Assembly (NCBI RefSeq): GCF_019856455.1
Contig: NZ_CP082205.1
Location: 310,001-374,000 of the forward strand
Reading direction: 5' to 3'
DNA: 64,000 nucleotides
DNA from: Streptococcus suis
GTDB lineage: Bacteria > Bacillota > Bacilli > Lactobacillales > Streptococcaceae
In this document: positions 22,391-33,164 of the stretch, in pieces
Numbering within the stretch: position 1 is the stretch's first letter
Layout: every line of letters begins with the position of its first letter
Made by a program: the position numbers and the translations under genes
Notes under the pieces: generated by a model
What the model was told of the DNA's origin: nothing
Databases searched by the model: none
What the model saw: the letters and a program-made list of their open reading frames with translations, nothing else

Positions 22391-22548
22391 AGTCGAATGA
22401 ATTAACTTTCAGACAAGGAACTGAGGTGCAGGCAGCTAGGACAGCCTAGAGGCTGTTCTAGGTTGGAAATAAGACTTGCGAAACAAGTCACTTTCGTAGA
22501 GTACGGCAAGCTGAAAGTGATGATGTATCAAAGTTAATTCAAATGACT
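22391..22548. repeat. MITE with 19-bp terminal inverted repeats
   Basis: The left end AGTCGAATGAATTAACTTT and the inverted right end AGTCATTTGAATTAACTTT differ at three positions. No ORF lies in the 158 bp. It is a non-autonomous element of unknown parent, and the IS110 element sits directly against its right end. Confidence 0.7.
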
Positions 22549-22862
22549 GATATGTAAAGCCCTTTGTCAAGTAAAAACAATCGAACTGATTAAAAAATGA
22601 AAAGTATCTAGAAAGAGCCTAGTTCTTAGCTTCGGGCATTGGCCACTCTGATATTCGTGGATTGGTTACCTACAGGTCAATGGTTCTGCCGCGAGTCCTA
22701 CTCTCTGATATGTAAAGCCCTTTGTCAAGTAAAAACAATCGAACTGATAAAAAAATGAAAAGTATCTAGAAAGAGCCTAGTTCTTAGCTTCGGGCATTGG
22801 CCACTCTGATATTCGTGGATTGGTTACCTACAGGTCAATGGTTCTGCCGCGAGTCCTACTCT
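22547..22862. repeat. Tandem duplication of the IS110 right end (2 x 158 bp)
   Basis: Units 22547-22704 and 22705-22862 are almost identical, with one T/A difference in an A-run. Each contains the right-end inverted repeat CTGATATGTAAAGCCC and the TGTCAA (TTGACA) motif. The element therefore carries two right ends in direct order. Confidence 0.9.
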
Positions 22863-22864
22863 CT

Positions 22865-23081
22865 ATAAGCGTGGATCACAATTGTGCCACTTAGTCGTTT
22901 CGTAGATGACTCAAACCTTGAAGTCCTAAACTCCTTCAAGATACTTTCCATTCAAACATGATTTCAATCCTTATTTCTGTCCAAATTCACCCAGTGATTT
23001 TGGATAGAAATAGGGATTCCTCATCGCTCTGCGATGATAAAACTTAATGGTCAAAAGTGTACATGAAAACAAGCGCTAACT
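22865..23081. ncRNA. Candidate IS1111-type guide RNA region
   Basis: This non-coding part between the transposase stop and the right end contains two hairpins: a 20-bp stem (22966-22985 with 22999-23018, two G-U pairs if read on plus) and TCATCGC-TCT-GCGATGA (23021-23037). Structured RNA at this position guides target choice in IS1111 elements. The transcript strand, ends and loops are not established. Confidence 0.4.
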
Positions 23082-24203
23082 TCAAGCTATTCTTCCTGTC
23101 ATCATCCCCCAAATAAAACCAGACAATTCTCGTGCAATAGCTGTTTTAGCAACATTTTGTTTCTTATTTTTTCCTAGAACAAGTGTGCGATAACGTCTTC
23201 TTAAGCGTTCATTAGCCTTATCCGCATAAGCAATCACCTCCACTCGGTTTCCACTTTGTCTCCTTTTCAATTCTTTGGATTTATACCCAATCGTCCCCTT
23301 AGCCAATGATTGTGCAGCTTCTATCAGAAGTCGTCTCACATGGCTATTCCCAGCTTTGGTGATAGCACCTCTTCTCTCCTTGTCGCCGCTAGAATTTTCG
23401 CTAGGAGTTAGCCCAAGATAAGAAGCAAAATGTTGAGCTGTCGCAAAGCGATTAAAATCACCGATTTCTGTCACAATGGAAAGAGCAGTTAGTGTTTTAA
23501 TGCCAATAAAGCAAGAAAGCCGTGAGACCTTCTCTTGGTAACTGTCGCTTTGACCCAGTTGCTCAATTCGTGCATCATACCGTTCTATTTGATCTACTAA
23601 TTTCTCATAGGTCAATAGATATTCTGTCAAAATCTCTGCGTAAAGTCCATCAGGATTTAGGGAACGGAGCCAGCGGACATGTTTCTGTGTCCAATTACTG
23701 CTTCCCTCGGTATAGCGAAAATCATGTCGGAGACAGAAGGCAAGAATTTGTTGTTTGATTTTCTTCAGAGCCACTTTGTGGTCTGTTCTCATGCGGATAT
23801 ATTCTTTGACTTGTTCATCCTCAACAGTAGGAATATGAACAGGCCGATAGCTACGAAAGGCCAGAGCTTTTGCGAGCTGAGCTGCATCTTTTTTATCAGT
23901 CTTAACACGCTTAGATCCTTCCTTCATCACCGTTGTAGGCGCCATCACGATACAGGGAATCCCGTGAGCTTGTAGCTGGTGATATAGGGTAAATCCAAGA
24001 CATCCGGCTTCGTAGCCACATAACACTTCTGCATCTTGACCATATAAACGACGAAGCTCATTCACATAGTTCACAATATAGCTAACATTTGGACCAACTT
24101 TAGTGCTATGTTTGAATTGATTCGCCATCATATCATAATAGCAGAGTGAAAAACTTTCTTTGTGAACATCCATTCCGATGAAAAGTGTGGTAAAATGAAA
24201 CAT
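23082..24203 (-). CDS. IS110 family transposase (DEDD)
   Basis: A 373-residue RNA-guided type recombinase. The N-terminal RuvC-like domain has GMDVHKESFSLCYYD, the Glu of VLCGYEAGC and the two Asp of VKTDKKDAAQLAKAL. The C-terminal transposase_20 domain has FIGIKTLTALSIVTEIGDF and the conserved Ser in PSENSSGDKERRGAITKAG. The last 65 residues, lost in the first copy, include RRYRTLVLGKNKKQNVAKTA. No frameshift is seen, so it is probably functional. Confidence 0.95.
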   Translation of the reverse strand: MFHFTTLFIGMDVHKESFSLCYYDMMANQFKHSTKVGPNVSYIVNYVNELRRLYGQDAEVLCGYEAGCLGFTLYHQLQAHGIPCIVMAPTTVMKEGSKRVKTDKKDAAQLAKALAFRSYRPVHIPTVEDEQVKEYIRMRTDHKVALKKIKQQILAFCLRHDFRYTEGSSNWTQKHVRWLRSLNPDGLYAEILTEYLLTYEKLVDQIERYDARIEQLGQSDSYQEKVSRLSCFIGIKTLTALSIVTEIGDFNRFATAQHFASYLGLTPSENSSGDKERRGAITKAGNSHVRRLLIEAAQSLAKGTIGYKSKELKRRQSGNRVEVIAYADKANERLRRRYRTLVLGKNKKQNVAKTAIARELSGFIWGMMTGRIA

Positions 24204-24315
24204 ATAAGACCTCCAATTGAGTGTGGTAATTCCTGTTAGAAGTTGATTGTTTTTTTATTCTAGTGTACAGGTAAATCCACGAATTCTCAACTGGGGGTCT
24301 TTACATATTGTCTAT

Positions 24316-24621
<306 letters not shown>

Positions 24622-27600
24622 ATGAAAAAGGTAAGATACTTTTTTAGTTCTTTCTTATTACTTGTTCTATGTCTGGATATTATTCGGCTACCGATAACAA
24701 TTTTTTCGGAATCAGTTAGTGCTACAACGCCACTAACCATTCGGACTAAGTATCTAGAACATCTGAAGGAAGATGGTCAAAAGCTGGCCATTAAGCTAGA
24801 TACCAGTCAAAAGCAGCTCGATAGGCTAGATGTGATTGTCCAGATTGAAGAGGGAGTAGACATCAGCAAGGGGCTTAGCTTGGTAGTCCAGAATGAGCTG
24901 GAACTGGAAAGTCAGCTGGATGAGCAAGGGGTTCCAAAGGAAAAACTTCCACCAGGTTTTGTCAAGGATGAAGACTATCGTGAAGAAGATGTGCCCAAGG
25001 AATTTCCTGAGCAGGAAGTTGCCCCAACTGTTGCAACACAGGATTCTCTAGAAGCTTCCTTGCCTGTATATGGTCTAGGCTATTACTCCATCAAAATCAA
25101 GCCAGAGCCTGAACGCCATATAGAGTGGAAGGTAGATGAAGAGAAGCCTGAGCGGAGATACGAGGAAATTCTGCTACGCTTGAAGATAAAGAAGCCGCTA
25201 CAAACTGGTCAATTTATGGCCGTTCTGTCATCAGATTATAAGACCATCTTAACAGAAGACTGGAAAACATTTGAAGAATTGGTCAAAAGGAATAGTATAG
25301 AGATGGTGACTGATTCCGTAGCCTCCGATACCGAGCAGCCAATTCCAGAAACTTCTGAATCTACTTCTGACAACACGCAGTCTAATCCAGTACCTGAAGG
25401 CGAAGAGGTGATACAAGAAGAACAAGCTTTAGCCATTCAAACAGCTAATCTACGCTTGGTATTACGAGAACATGAAGAAGGTGTCTTGCAACCTAGCAAG
25501 CCCATCGCAGGTGCGGAGTTTTCTATTAGCTCTGTAGAAAATCCAGAAATAAGTTATAACGGCCGCACTGATGAGCAGGGGATTTTAGACTGGAAAGACT
25601 TACCTTTGGGTGAGTATCAAGTGAGTCAAATCACTTCGGTAGAAGGCTTTGAAGTTGCATCTGTTCAAGATATTTCCCTACAGGCTGAGCAGGATACTAT
25701 CTTACAGATTTTCAATTATAGAAGACAAGAATTGCCATCGGCAGAGGGAACGAGTATAAGAAGAGTTCGTATGAGGAGGTCAGCGGATACTCCGACAACA
25801 GGAACCATTACTGTTCAGCTACGAGAATATGCCAATAATACTGTAACGACAACAGGTATCCAAGGCTCACGCTTTGAAATCCGTGGAGTGACAGATCCTC
25901 GGTTTGTCAGAGAAGCGACGACAGACAATGCCGGAAACCTCACTATATCAGGGATTCCGTTTGGTGAGTACGAAGTCGTCCAGATGACTACACCAGATGC
26001 TTATCGGTTGGCGACTCTTTCCAGTAGAGTGACTCTAACAGCTAATAAACAAACAGGCGTAGTTACTTTTTCAAATGTTCGTAAGAATAGTGCGACTACA
26101 TCGGGACCGATTCCTACAGGTGGGCGCACCAGCACCACCTTGCGTCTGACAGTTGTCTCTAGTGAAGATGAGCGGACACCAATCGCGAACGCTTCTTTCC
26201 TTGTGACGGGGAGCAGCGGTGTGAGACAGACTATCACAACCAATGCCCAAGGTCTAGCAACTCTCTCAGGTCTGACCCAGGGGAGTTACACCATTACACA
26301 GATTAGTAGTCCAGAAGGCTATATGGCCTCTCCAAAGGATGGTAAATTTGAGATTCCACCTCCTCGTAATGAGTATGCAGAATTTGTGGATGTCAAATTC
26401 CTCAACAACCCCTATGATGTTGAAACCTATGGCAAGCTATTTGTCAGTGTTTTCGATAACCAAAACCGTTCGCAGACGGTTCCAAATGTCAAGTTACGCT
26501 TGACGGACGATTTGGGCAATACCTACGTGGGTGTGTCAGATAGCAATGGGCAGCTGGTCTTCAAAAACCTTTCAAAAGAGCGAACCTATGAGGTCAAGAT
26601 TATAGAGGCACCTTATGAGTATGAGTTGACGGGAACGATTTTGGAAGGCAATATCCGTCTTGATCCATTGACCAATAGCAAACAGCAGAATATGTATCTC
26701 CCAAGAAAACAGTTTAACCGATTGACCATCGTCAACCATGAGGCTGGGGACTCTGCTATCCCTATACAAGGTTCTCGTTTCCGCTTGGTTCACCCGGATG
26801 GTTCCAGTCGAGAGTTTACCATTACGAACACCAACGGAGTTTATGAAGTTGACTTGCCTTTGTCTACGGACAGGGACTACATGCTCTACCAACTCTCCAC
26901 CGATAACAACCATCAGGTCTATGCAGAACCGATTGCTATTTCAATCGGTCGTCCATCAACCATTTATGTACCCAATAAGCTGAAAAATCCAGCAAGTGCA
27001 AAAGTTAGTGTCACATTCACAAAAGAGTGGGCCGATAGACCTGCTTCCAATCAGCAAGTTGTCGTCCGTTTGATGCGAAATGGAGAAGTCTATGGACAGG
27101 GACAACAGTTCACCCTCAATTCAAGTGGTGGAACACAGACCAAGACATTTACCGATCTGCCTAAATATGATAACAACCATGAAACCTATAACTATTCTGT
27201 CAAGGAGGATCCTGTTTCCGACTGGTATGCAGATTATCAGGAAACGGGTCACAATCAATGGAAAATCATCAACTATGAAGGCTCCCTGACGGGTACATGT
27301 AGTGCAGACCCGAATGCTCCAGCGATTTTATGGGTAGCAACGGAGAATGCTGCACATATGTTGGTAAATGGTGTGACGCTGACCAAAACAATACTCTTTC
27401 CGACCAATCAGGGTAGCAATACCTATGGCTACGGGATAGCCTATGACCGAACAAGAGGTTATATCTACGGTGTCAACCAAGATGGTAGAGTTGCAGTTAT
27501 GGATACCCATAAGGGGACCAATGGCTCTCTGGTCCGCCTGGCTACCCTGGGTGGTCAGCGAAATGGTCAATTGGTTCCCCTATCAGAAATAACCCACTCA

Positions 27601-29637
27601 GAGCGAAATGAAGATGGCAAGCACATCCATCCTGATTTCCGAAAGGTCAATTCCATGGAAACGACGGTGGATGGTAAGTACCTGCTGGTCAAGATTTTAG
27701 CAGACCCTAATATCTACATGTACCGTCTTAGTGATTTGGTTGATCCTTCTGGCAGGGGACTTGTAGCTCCAGTCAGAAAGTTGGATGCCCGCTTCCCTCT
27801 CAAGGCCAATGCCAATACCTACACAGGGGTATCGGATGGGGACATCATCCAGTATGATAATGGGGACATTCTCTTTACAGGTCACGAAAATCTCTTCCAT
27901 GTTGGAGCGCTTTCTGCCCCAGTTCGGGCCAATTATTACTTTTTCCTCATGAAGTACAATGGTCCAAGAGATGGCAATGGCAAGGCTACGGATGTCTCAC
28001 AAGGTACCTATGAACGGCCGATACGAGTCGGAAGTTTTCGTGTACCCGGTCAAGTCAATTCCTTTTGGGATGGCATGAACCAAGATACCTCTATTGAGGG
28101 TATTTCTTACGTAGACAGATTTCAGCGTCTATTTGTCACATCTGTTATTCAACCAAGAGGCGGTGGCACACCAATCAAAACAGTAGGAACGCTTAATCCT
28201 ACTAGGGGAAGGACAGAGCGTTTGCCAAATCGTGATACGAATGAGAACACGGTATTTGAATTTAGTCCACTTCCTAATACACAAGCCAATAACATTTCAA
28301 GCTCTACCTTTACCGATATGACAGGTGGAGCAAGGGAGCTGTGTAACCCAGAAATCATCATCCGTGGTTCCAAGTCTTGGCTAGGTGACACGGAGGCGGA
28401 TCGACCTGCCTCTGTCCAAGTGCAGTTGTTGGCAGACGGTCAACCCTATGTCTATCCTGATGGGGCAAGTAATACTCGCACCTTGACCTCTGCCAATGGT
28501 TGGAGATATGAATTTGGCAACCTACCTAAAACCAATAACCAAGGGGCAAGAATCGTTTATAGTGTCAGGGAACTTAATCCACCATCTAACTACCTGTCAA
28601 CAGTCACAGACTACAGCATTACCAATACCCTCATCAAGGGAGGCTTCACCCTTAAGAAAACCAATGCAGATAAAAGCCAGTCATTATCTGGGGCACGATT
28701 TAGCTTGTGGAATAGTGACAAGACCAAGTTAGTGGCTAGTTCCAGCGAAACCAATGCAGAAGGTTTGGTATCCTTCACAGGCCTGGCAGCAGGCACCTAC
28801 TATCTAATAGAGGAACAGGCACCAGAAGACTATCAAGCAGCTGCCACAGAATACCGCGTGGTCGGAACAGTCAATCAAACCAGCAAACGAGTGGAATTCC
28901 AAATTTACCAAGGCAGTAGTCTGCTAGAAAAATCAGGTGATCATTGGATTGTCAAAAACACCAAGCCAGGCTTTAAAATCAAGCTGGTCAAGATTGATGC
29001 TTCAACTGGTCAGAAGATTGCAAGTTCTACCCGCTTTGCCATTGTCAACAGCCAAGGGCAGACCATCAATGGACAGGTTTCATCCTTTACAAATGGCGAA
29101 TACCTATTTACCAATAGCAATAGTCTTTTCCAAGCAGGTACGTATTACCTGAAAGAAGAAACAGCGCCAGCAGGCTACGAGCGATTGACGGGTCTGATTC
29201 CGATTACTATCAAGTCCGATGGTTCTGTAGTGGTAAATACGGCTCATCAAGGTTTGGTTGATGGTCACAGCACTCAGGTGACAGGTGTAGCAGATACTGT
29301 TGAAATCCGTGTCCGCAACCAAAGAAGTCCTAAGAAATTTATCCTGACCAAGCGGAGCAAGGGGATTGAGGATCAGGGAGCCTTTATCACTAGCAGTGTC
29401 AGCTTCCGACTGACTAAGGACGGTGATACCAGCTTCACTCCGATAGAAAAGACAGCCAATGCCAATACCAACTTTGTATTTGACGGTTTGAGAGAAGGCA
29501 TTTACACCCTTGAAGAAACCAGTCCACCACAAGGCTATGTCAAGGACAAGGCTGTTTACAAGGTTGAGGTTGGGGCTAGTGAAATCAAGATTTATACTCA
29601 ACAAAAATCAAAATCAAACCAATCAAGTGTTTTTTAA
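24622..29637 (+). pseudogene. Large pilin/adhesin with Cna-B type repeats, truncated by IS630
   Basis: About 1657 native codons remain, then 14 codons of IS sequence. It starts at ATG 24622 (GGAGAA upstream) with a signal peptide (RYFFSSFLLLVLCLD). Several SpaA/Cna-B domains follow, with typical LPLGEYQVSQ, IPFGEYEVVQMTTPD, LTQGSYTITQISSPEGY and GTYYLIEEQAPEDY edges. A central head region of about 350 residues lies between Cys893 and Cys1241, which could form one disulfide. More Cna-B domains continue to GIYTLEETSPPQGYV. The LPXTG anchor is missing, so the product should be secreted rather than wall-linked. Architecture suits a tip or ancillary pilin of an S. suis pilus cluster, perhaps srtF-like. 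No sortase or backbone pilin remains nearby. Confidence 0.85.
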
Positions 29638-30120
29638 CCATCGTCTACTAACAATTGGTTTTAAAATAGACCAATCTAACTCTCGTATCACTTCTTGAAG
29701 CTTGTTTATCACATCATCTAGTGTTTTAAAAGCTTTATTCTTAAACCCTCTCTTTCGAATCTCAGCCCAAACTTGTTCAATTGGATTCATTTCAGGAGTA
29801 TAGGGAGGAATAAACTCAAAACCAATATTATGTGGTTTCTCTAAGGTACTTGATTTATGCCAAACGGCATTGTCCATCACTAATAAAATATAATCGTCAG
29901 GATAAGCTTCAGATAGTTGTTTGAGAAAAACATTCATCCAATCTGTATTGCAACCCCCAGCGATAATGAAGAAGGACTCTCCTGTATGGGCATCAATAGC
30001 ACCATAGCAATAGCGATACTCACGAATATAGTGGCTATGTACATGCGGTCTCACCCCTTTTGGTGCCCAGGCCTTTCCAATTTTACTAATCCGACCGAAA
30101 CCCGCCTCATCTTGATACAT
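29623..30120 (-). CDS. IS630 transposase, catalytic DDE ORF
   Basis: Carries the three acidic residues of the IS630/Tc1 group: Asp in MYQDEAGFGR, Asp in LLVMDNAVWHKS and Glu in PYTPEMNPIEQVWAEIRKR. An ATG-initiated reading gives 165 residues, but the natural product is probably a fusion with the upstream ORF. The C-terminus lies inside the left inverted-repeat region. Confidence 0.9.
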   Translation of the reverse strand: MYQDEAGFGRISKIGKAWAPKGVRPHVHSHYIREYRYCYGAIDAHTGESFFIIAGGCNTDWMNVFLKQLSEAYPDDYILLVMDNAVWHKSSTLEKPHNIGFEFIPPYTPEMNPIEQVWAEIRKRGFKNKAFKTLDDVINKLQEVIRELDWSILKPIVSRRWLKNT

Positions 30121-30145
30121 TAGTCTGACTTTATGATAGCGACGA

Positions 30146-30658
30146 CTATTCTTGAAGCGCTTTCCTATTTTCGTGAATGAAGATTTTATTTTTAGACGCT
30201 AGAATCGTTTCGGCGTCTGCTTTTTTAGGGTGTTCTGGTCTTGGCGTCACTTTGCGCCAACCATGGCGTTTCAGAAGGGCATAGAATCCTTCCTTGGTCG
30301 TAGGGTGTCCAACCCGTTTCTGATAAGTTTCGTAGAGAGAGTTTATGGTCACAAATTCGCCATTTAGTGAAGCTGTTAACTGTTCTTTTAGAAATGCTTC
30401 CTCTTCTTGAAGGGTTAAATATTGACGGTTCCGTCCACCTCGCGTTTCTCTTACTAGAGCTGAAATCCCACCAAGCTCATACTTGCCTTGTAAGGACCAG
30501 ATTGTATACTTTGAATAGCCGATAAGGTTAGTGATTTCTCTATAACTGAGACCTTCGGCTCTGAACAGGATTACTTGAAGTCGTCTATGAAATGGGGAAT
30601 AGGTTTTATCTTTCAAATAAGTTTTTAATTCGTTTGTTTGTTCGATAGTAAGTTTCAT
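30146..30658 (-). CDS. IS630 transposase, N-terminal ORF
   Basis: 170 residues with two helix-turn-helix parts (GLSYREITNLIGYSKYTIW; TKEGFYALLKRHGWRKVTP). The frame leaves the second ORF by +1 near an A-tract (TCTAAAAATAAAATC); the alternative frame there reads KSSFTKIGKRFKNSRRYHKV and continues into the catalytic ORF. Either programmed frameshifting, as reported for IS630-Spn1-type elements, or inactivation explains the split. Confidence 0.88.
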   Translation of the reverse strand: MKLTIEQTNELKTYLKDKTYSPFHRRLQVILFRAEGLSYREITNLIGYSKYTIWSLQGKYELGGISALVRETRGGRNRQYLTLQEEEAFLKEQLTASLNGEFVTINSLYETYQKRVGHPTTKEGFYALLKRHGWRKVTPRPEHPKKADAETILASKNKIFIHENRKALQE

Positions 30659-30698
30659 AAATCTATTATACGTTAGTTTTTGTTTTTTGAACAGTATA

Positions 30699-31048
30699 AA
30701 TATGTTATCAGATTGGTACCAAGAGAATATTGAAAGTAAATCTGAAGAGGAGATAAAAAGTATTGATAGCTATTATACCTTGCACGGGTCAAAAGGACTA
30801 GAATTTGATAATGTAGTTGTTATTTTACAGGATAAATTTGCTAGAAAAACTGATTATTGTAAATATTTTTTAAAAATTATAATTCTACAACTTTTGAGGA
30901 TAATAGATTTCAAGAAATTCGTAACTTACTTTATGTAGCGTGCTCAAGAGCAAAAATAAATCTTCATGTAATTTATATTTCTAATACCTATGAAGATGTA
31001 TTAGAAAATATAGGAAATATTTTTGGCGATGTTCAAAAATTAACATAA
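30699..31048 (+). pseudogene. C-terminal remnant of a UvrD/Rep-type helicase
   Basis: Starting at the IS630 edge, NMLSDWYQENIESKS leads to the motif YTLHGSKGLEFDNVVVILQD (helicase motif V). After a frameshift in a T/A-rich run near 30868, another frame gives FQEIRNLLYVACSRAKINLH (motif VI) and stops after FGDVQKLT at 31048. The 5' part is gone. UvrD-like helicases of this type occur in repair and in defence systems such as Gabija; the remnant cannot decide between them. Confidence 0.75.
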
Positions 31049-31217
31049 TGATCTTTCGTTTTAGAACTCCTGCTCTCGTTGTTTTCACTTAATGTGATAT
31101 CTTCCAAACAAACGATGCTAGAAAATAACCTCCAATCAATTTCGAACAAATGTTAAAATTTCCAACATCTTCTTGTTGATTTTTGATATAATGTAAAAAA
31201 ACAACAAAGGATTAAAC

Positions 31218-31985
31218 ATGAATAAACGAGAACGATTAGAAGAAATTACACGTTTGGTAAATAAAAAAGGTACGGTTCGAATTTCTGAGATTGTTGAATT
31301 GCTAAATGTTACTGATATGACAGTTCGACGTGATTTTATTGAATTGGAAGAGCAGGGGGTCTTAACCAAAATCCATGGCGGTGCTAGAAGTAATAAGGCT
31401 TTTCAATATCGGGAATATTCCCATTCTGAGAAACACATTCAAAATAAGGAAGCCAAGCAAGAGATAGCAGAAAGGGCGGCACAACTGATAGAAGATGGAG
31501 ACACGGTATTTTTAGGTCCAGGAACAACAGTGGCCTTTCTGGCTGAGGCCATTAAAAATCCTCGTCTAACTGTCATCACAAACTGTATGCCTGTTTTTAC
31601 CATCTTATCACAAAAAAAGACAGAGGATTTTCAAGTCTTTCTTCTTGGAGGAGAATATCGCCAAGTGACAGAATCTTTTGTAGGAGAAATTACCAATACA
31701 AGTTTAGAAAAAATGCGATTCAGCAAAATTTTCTTTTCAGGTAACGGACTTAAGGGAACGGATGTCATGACCTCTACCCTAGCCGAAGCCTATACGCAAA
31801 ATATTGCCATCAAACATTCTTTAGAAAAATATCTTCTGCTAGATGCCTCAAAAATTGGAAAAGATGATTTTACTTCCTTTTGTGATTTGAATGATATAAC
31901 TGCTCTAGTGACAGACATGAATGCAAAGGATGAAAATTACCAATTATTAAGTAAGCACATCGAAATTATCACTACAAAATCATAA
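31218..31985 (+). CDS. lacR: DeoR family repressor of the lac (tagatose) operon
   Basis: 255 residues with a DeoR N-terminal helix-turn-helix ([37 protein letters not shown], read as two adjoining motifs) and a C-terminal sugar-phosphate sensor domain ([15 protein letters not shown]). Known LacR proteins respond to tagatose-6-phosphate. Position directly upstream of lacA in the same direction supports this role over other DeoR members. A -10 TATAAT lies at 31187-31192. Confidence 0.9.
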   Translation: MNKRERLEEITRLVNKKGTVRISEIVELLNVTDMTVRRDFIELEEQGVLTKIHGGARSNKAFQYREYSHSEKHIQNKEAKQEIAERAAQLIEDGDTVFLGPGTTVAFLAEAIKNPRLTVITNCMPVFTILSQKKTEDFQVFLLGGEYRQVTESFVGEITNTSLEKMRFSKIFFSGNGLKGTDVMTSTLAEAYTQNIAIKHSLEKYLLLDASKIGKDDFTSFCDLNDITALVTDMNAKDENYQLLSKHIEIITTKS

Positions 31986-31992
31986 AGTTATC

Positions 31993-32022
31993 AAAACCAA
32001 CAGCGAAATGTTGGTTTTTTGT
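31993..32022 (+). terminator. Terminator after lacR
   Basis: AAAACCAACA pairs with TGTTGGTTTT around GCGAAA and is followed by more T. Confidence 0.85.
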
Positions 32023-32062
32023 TTGCATACGAAAAAAATAAACAAAAATAAAACAAAATATG

Positions 32063-32119
32063 TTGACTTTGTGTTTGTTTGGTTGTATAATTTAAACATA
32101 AAAAGCGAAAACGCTTTTT
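32063..32119 (+). promoter_or_regulatory. lacABCD promoter with probable LacR region
   Basis: TTGACT (32063-32068), 17 bp, TATAAT (32086-32091). Upstream AACAAAAATAAAACAAAAT and the spacer GTGTTTGTTTGG resemble the A/T-rich boxes bound by LacR. Downstream AAAAAGCG-AAAA-CGCTTTTT is an 8-bp inverted repeat resembling a degenerate cre. Protein binding is inferred. Confidence 0.65.
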
Positions 32120-32190
32120 CTAAGTTTTGCAAAACAGAGATTTTCTGCCAAATATGGCTACAACTTTCTATTTTTGTTAGGAGATAGGTT

Positions 32191-32613
32191 ATGACAATCA
32201 TTATCGGTGCTGATCCAGCGGGTTCAAAACTAAAAGACGTTATTAAAGATTATTTGCTAGAAAAATCATATGACTTTAAAGATGTCAGTGATGGAAGTGA
32301 TTTTGTTGATACAACTTTGGCAGTAGTTGCAGAAGTTAACCAACAGGAAGGAAATCTTGGCATTGTGATTGATGCTTATGGTGTTGGTCCATTTATGACC
32401 GCAACTAAAGTCAAAGGCATAATCGCTGCAGAAGTTTCAGACGAACGTTCTGCCTATATGACAAGAGGACACAACAATTCGCGTATTATTACAATCGGTA
32501 GTGAGATTGTAGGAGAGGGAATTGCTAAAAATATCGTTAAAGGATTTGTTGAAGGTGAGTATGATGGTGGCCGTCACCAAATTCGTGTTGATATGCTAAA
32601 TAAAATGTGCTAA
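32191..32613 (+). CDS. lacA: Galactose-6-phosphate isomerase subunit LacA
   Basis: 140 residues of the RpiB/LacAB fold; with LacB it converts galactose-6-phosphate to tagatose-6-phosphate. It starts [20 protein letters not shown] and contains [19 protein letters not shown]. The LacA form lacks the catalytic Cys found in LacB. RBS is TAGGAGAT. First gene of lacABCD. Confidence 0.96.
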   Translation: MTIIIGADPAGSKLKDVIKDYLLEKSYDFKDVSDGSDFVDTTLAVVAEVNQQEGNLGIVIDAYGVGPFMTATKVKGIIAAEVSDERSAYMTRGHNNSRIITIGSEIVGEGIAKNIVKGFVEGEYDGGRHQIRVDMLNKMC

Positions 32614-32636
32614 TTGTTGTAAACAAAGGAGAATAA

Positions 32637-33155
<519 letters not shown>

Positions 33156-33164
33156 GAGGCTCTC

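Larger units (their letters stand above)
22549..24315 (-). mobile_element. IS110/IS1111-type insertion sequence, complete coding copy
   Basis: Minus orientation. The left end (TATAGACAATATGTAAAG on the minus strand, about 24315) precedes a 110-bp leader, the transposase and a long right non-coding region of about 530 bp including the duplicated end. Subterminal inverted repeats (ATATGTAAAG/CTTTACATAT) and the long region downstream of the transposase fit the IS1111 subgroup, whose guide (bridge or seeker) RNA is encoded at that end. It shares almost full identity with the copy at 9565-10713. Confidence 0.88.
29593..30698 (-). mobile_element. IS630 family element with TA target sites
   Basis: The ends are TATACTCAACAAAAATCAAA (left, 29593) and, inverted, TATACTGTTCAAAAAACAAA (right). 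The inverted repeats agree at about 20 of 28 positions, and TA sits at each outer edge as expected for IS630 insertion. Transposase ORFs are on the minus strand. Left flank is pilin, right flank is a helicase fragment, so the two flanks were not originally contiguous. Confidence 0.85.

Noticed and set aside
22547..22862. Tandem 158-bp units considered as a CRISPR-like or satellite array
   Set aside because: Only two units, no spacers, and each unit is the known IS right end.
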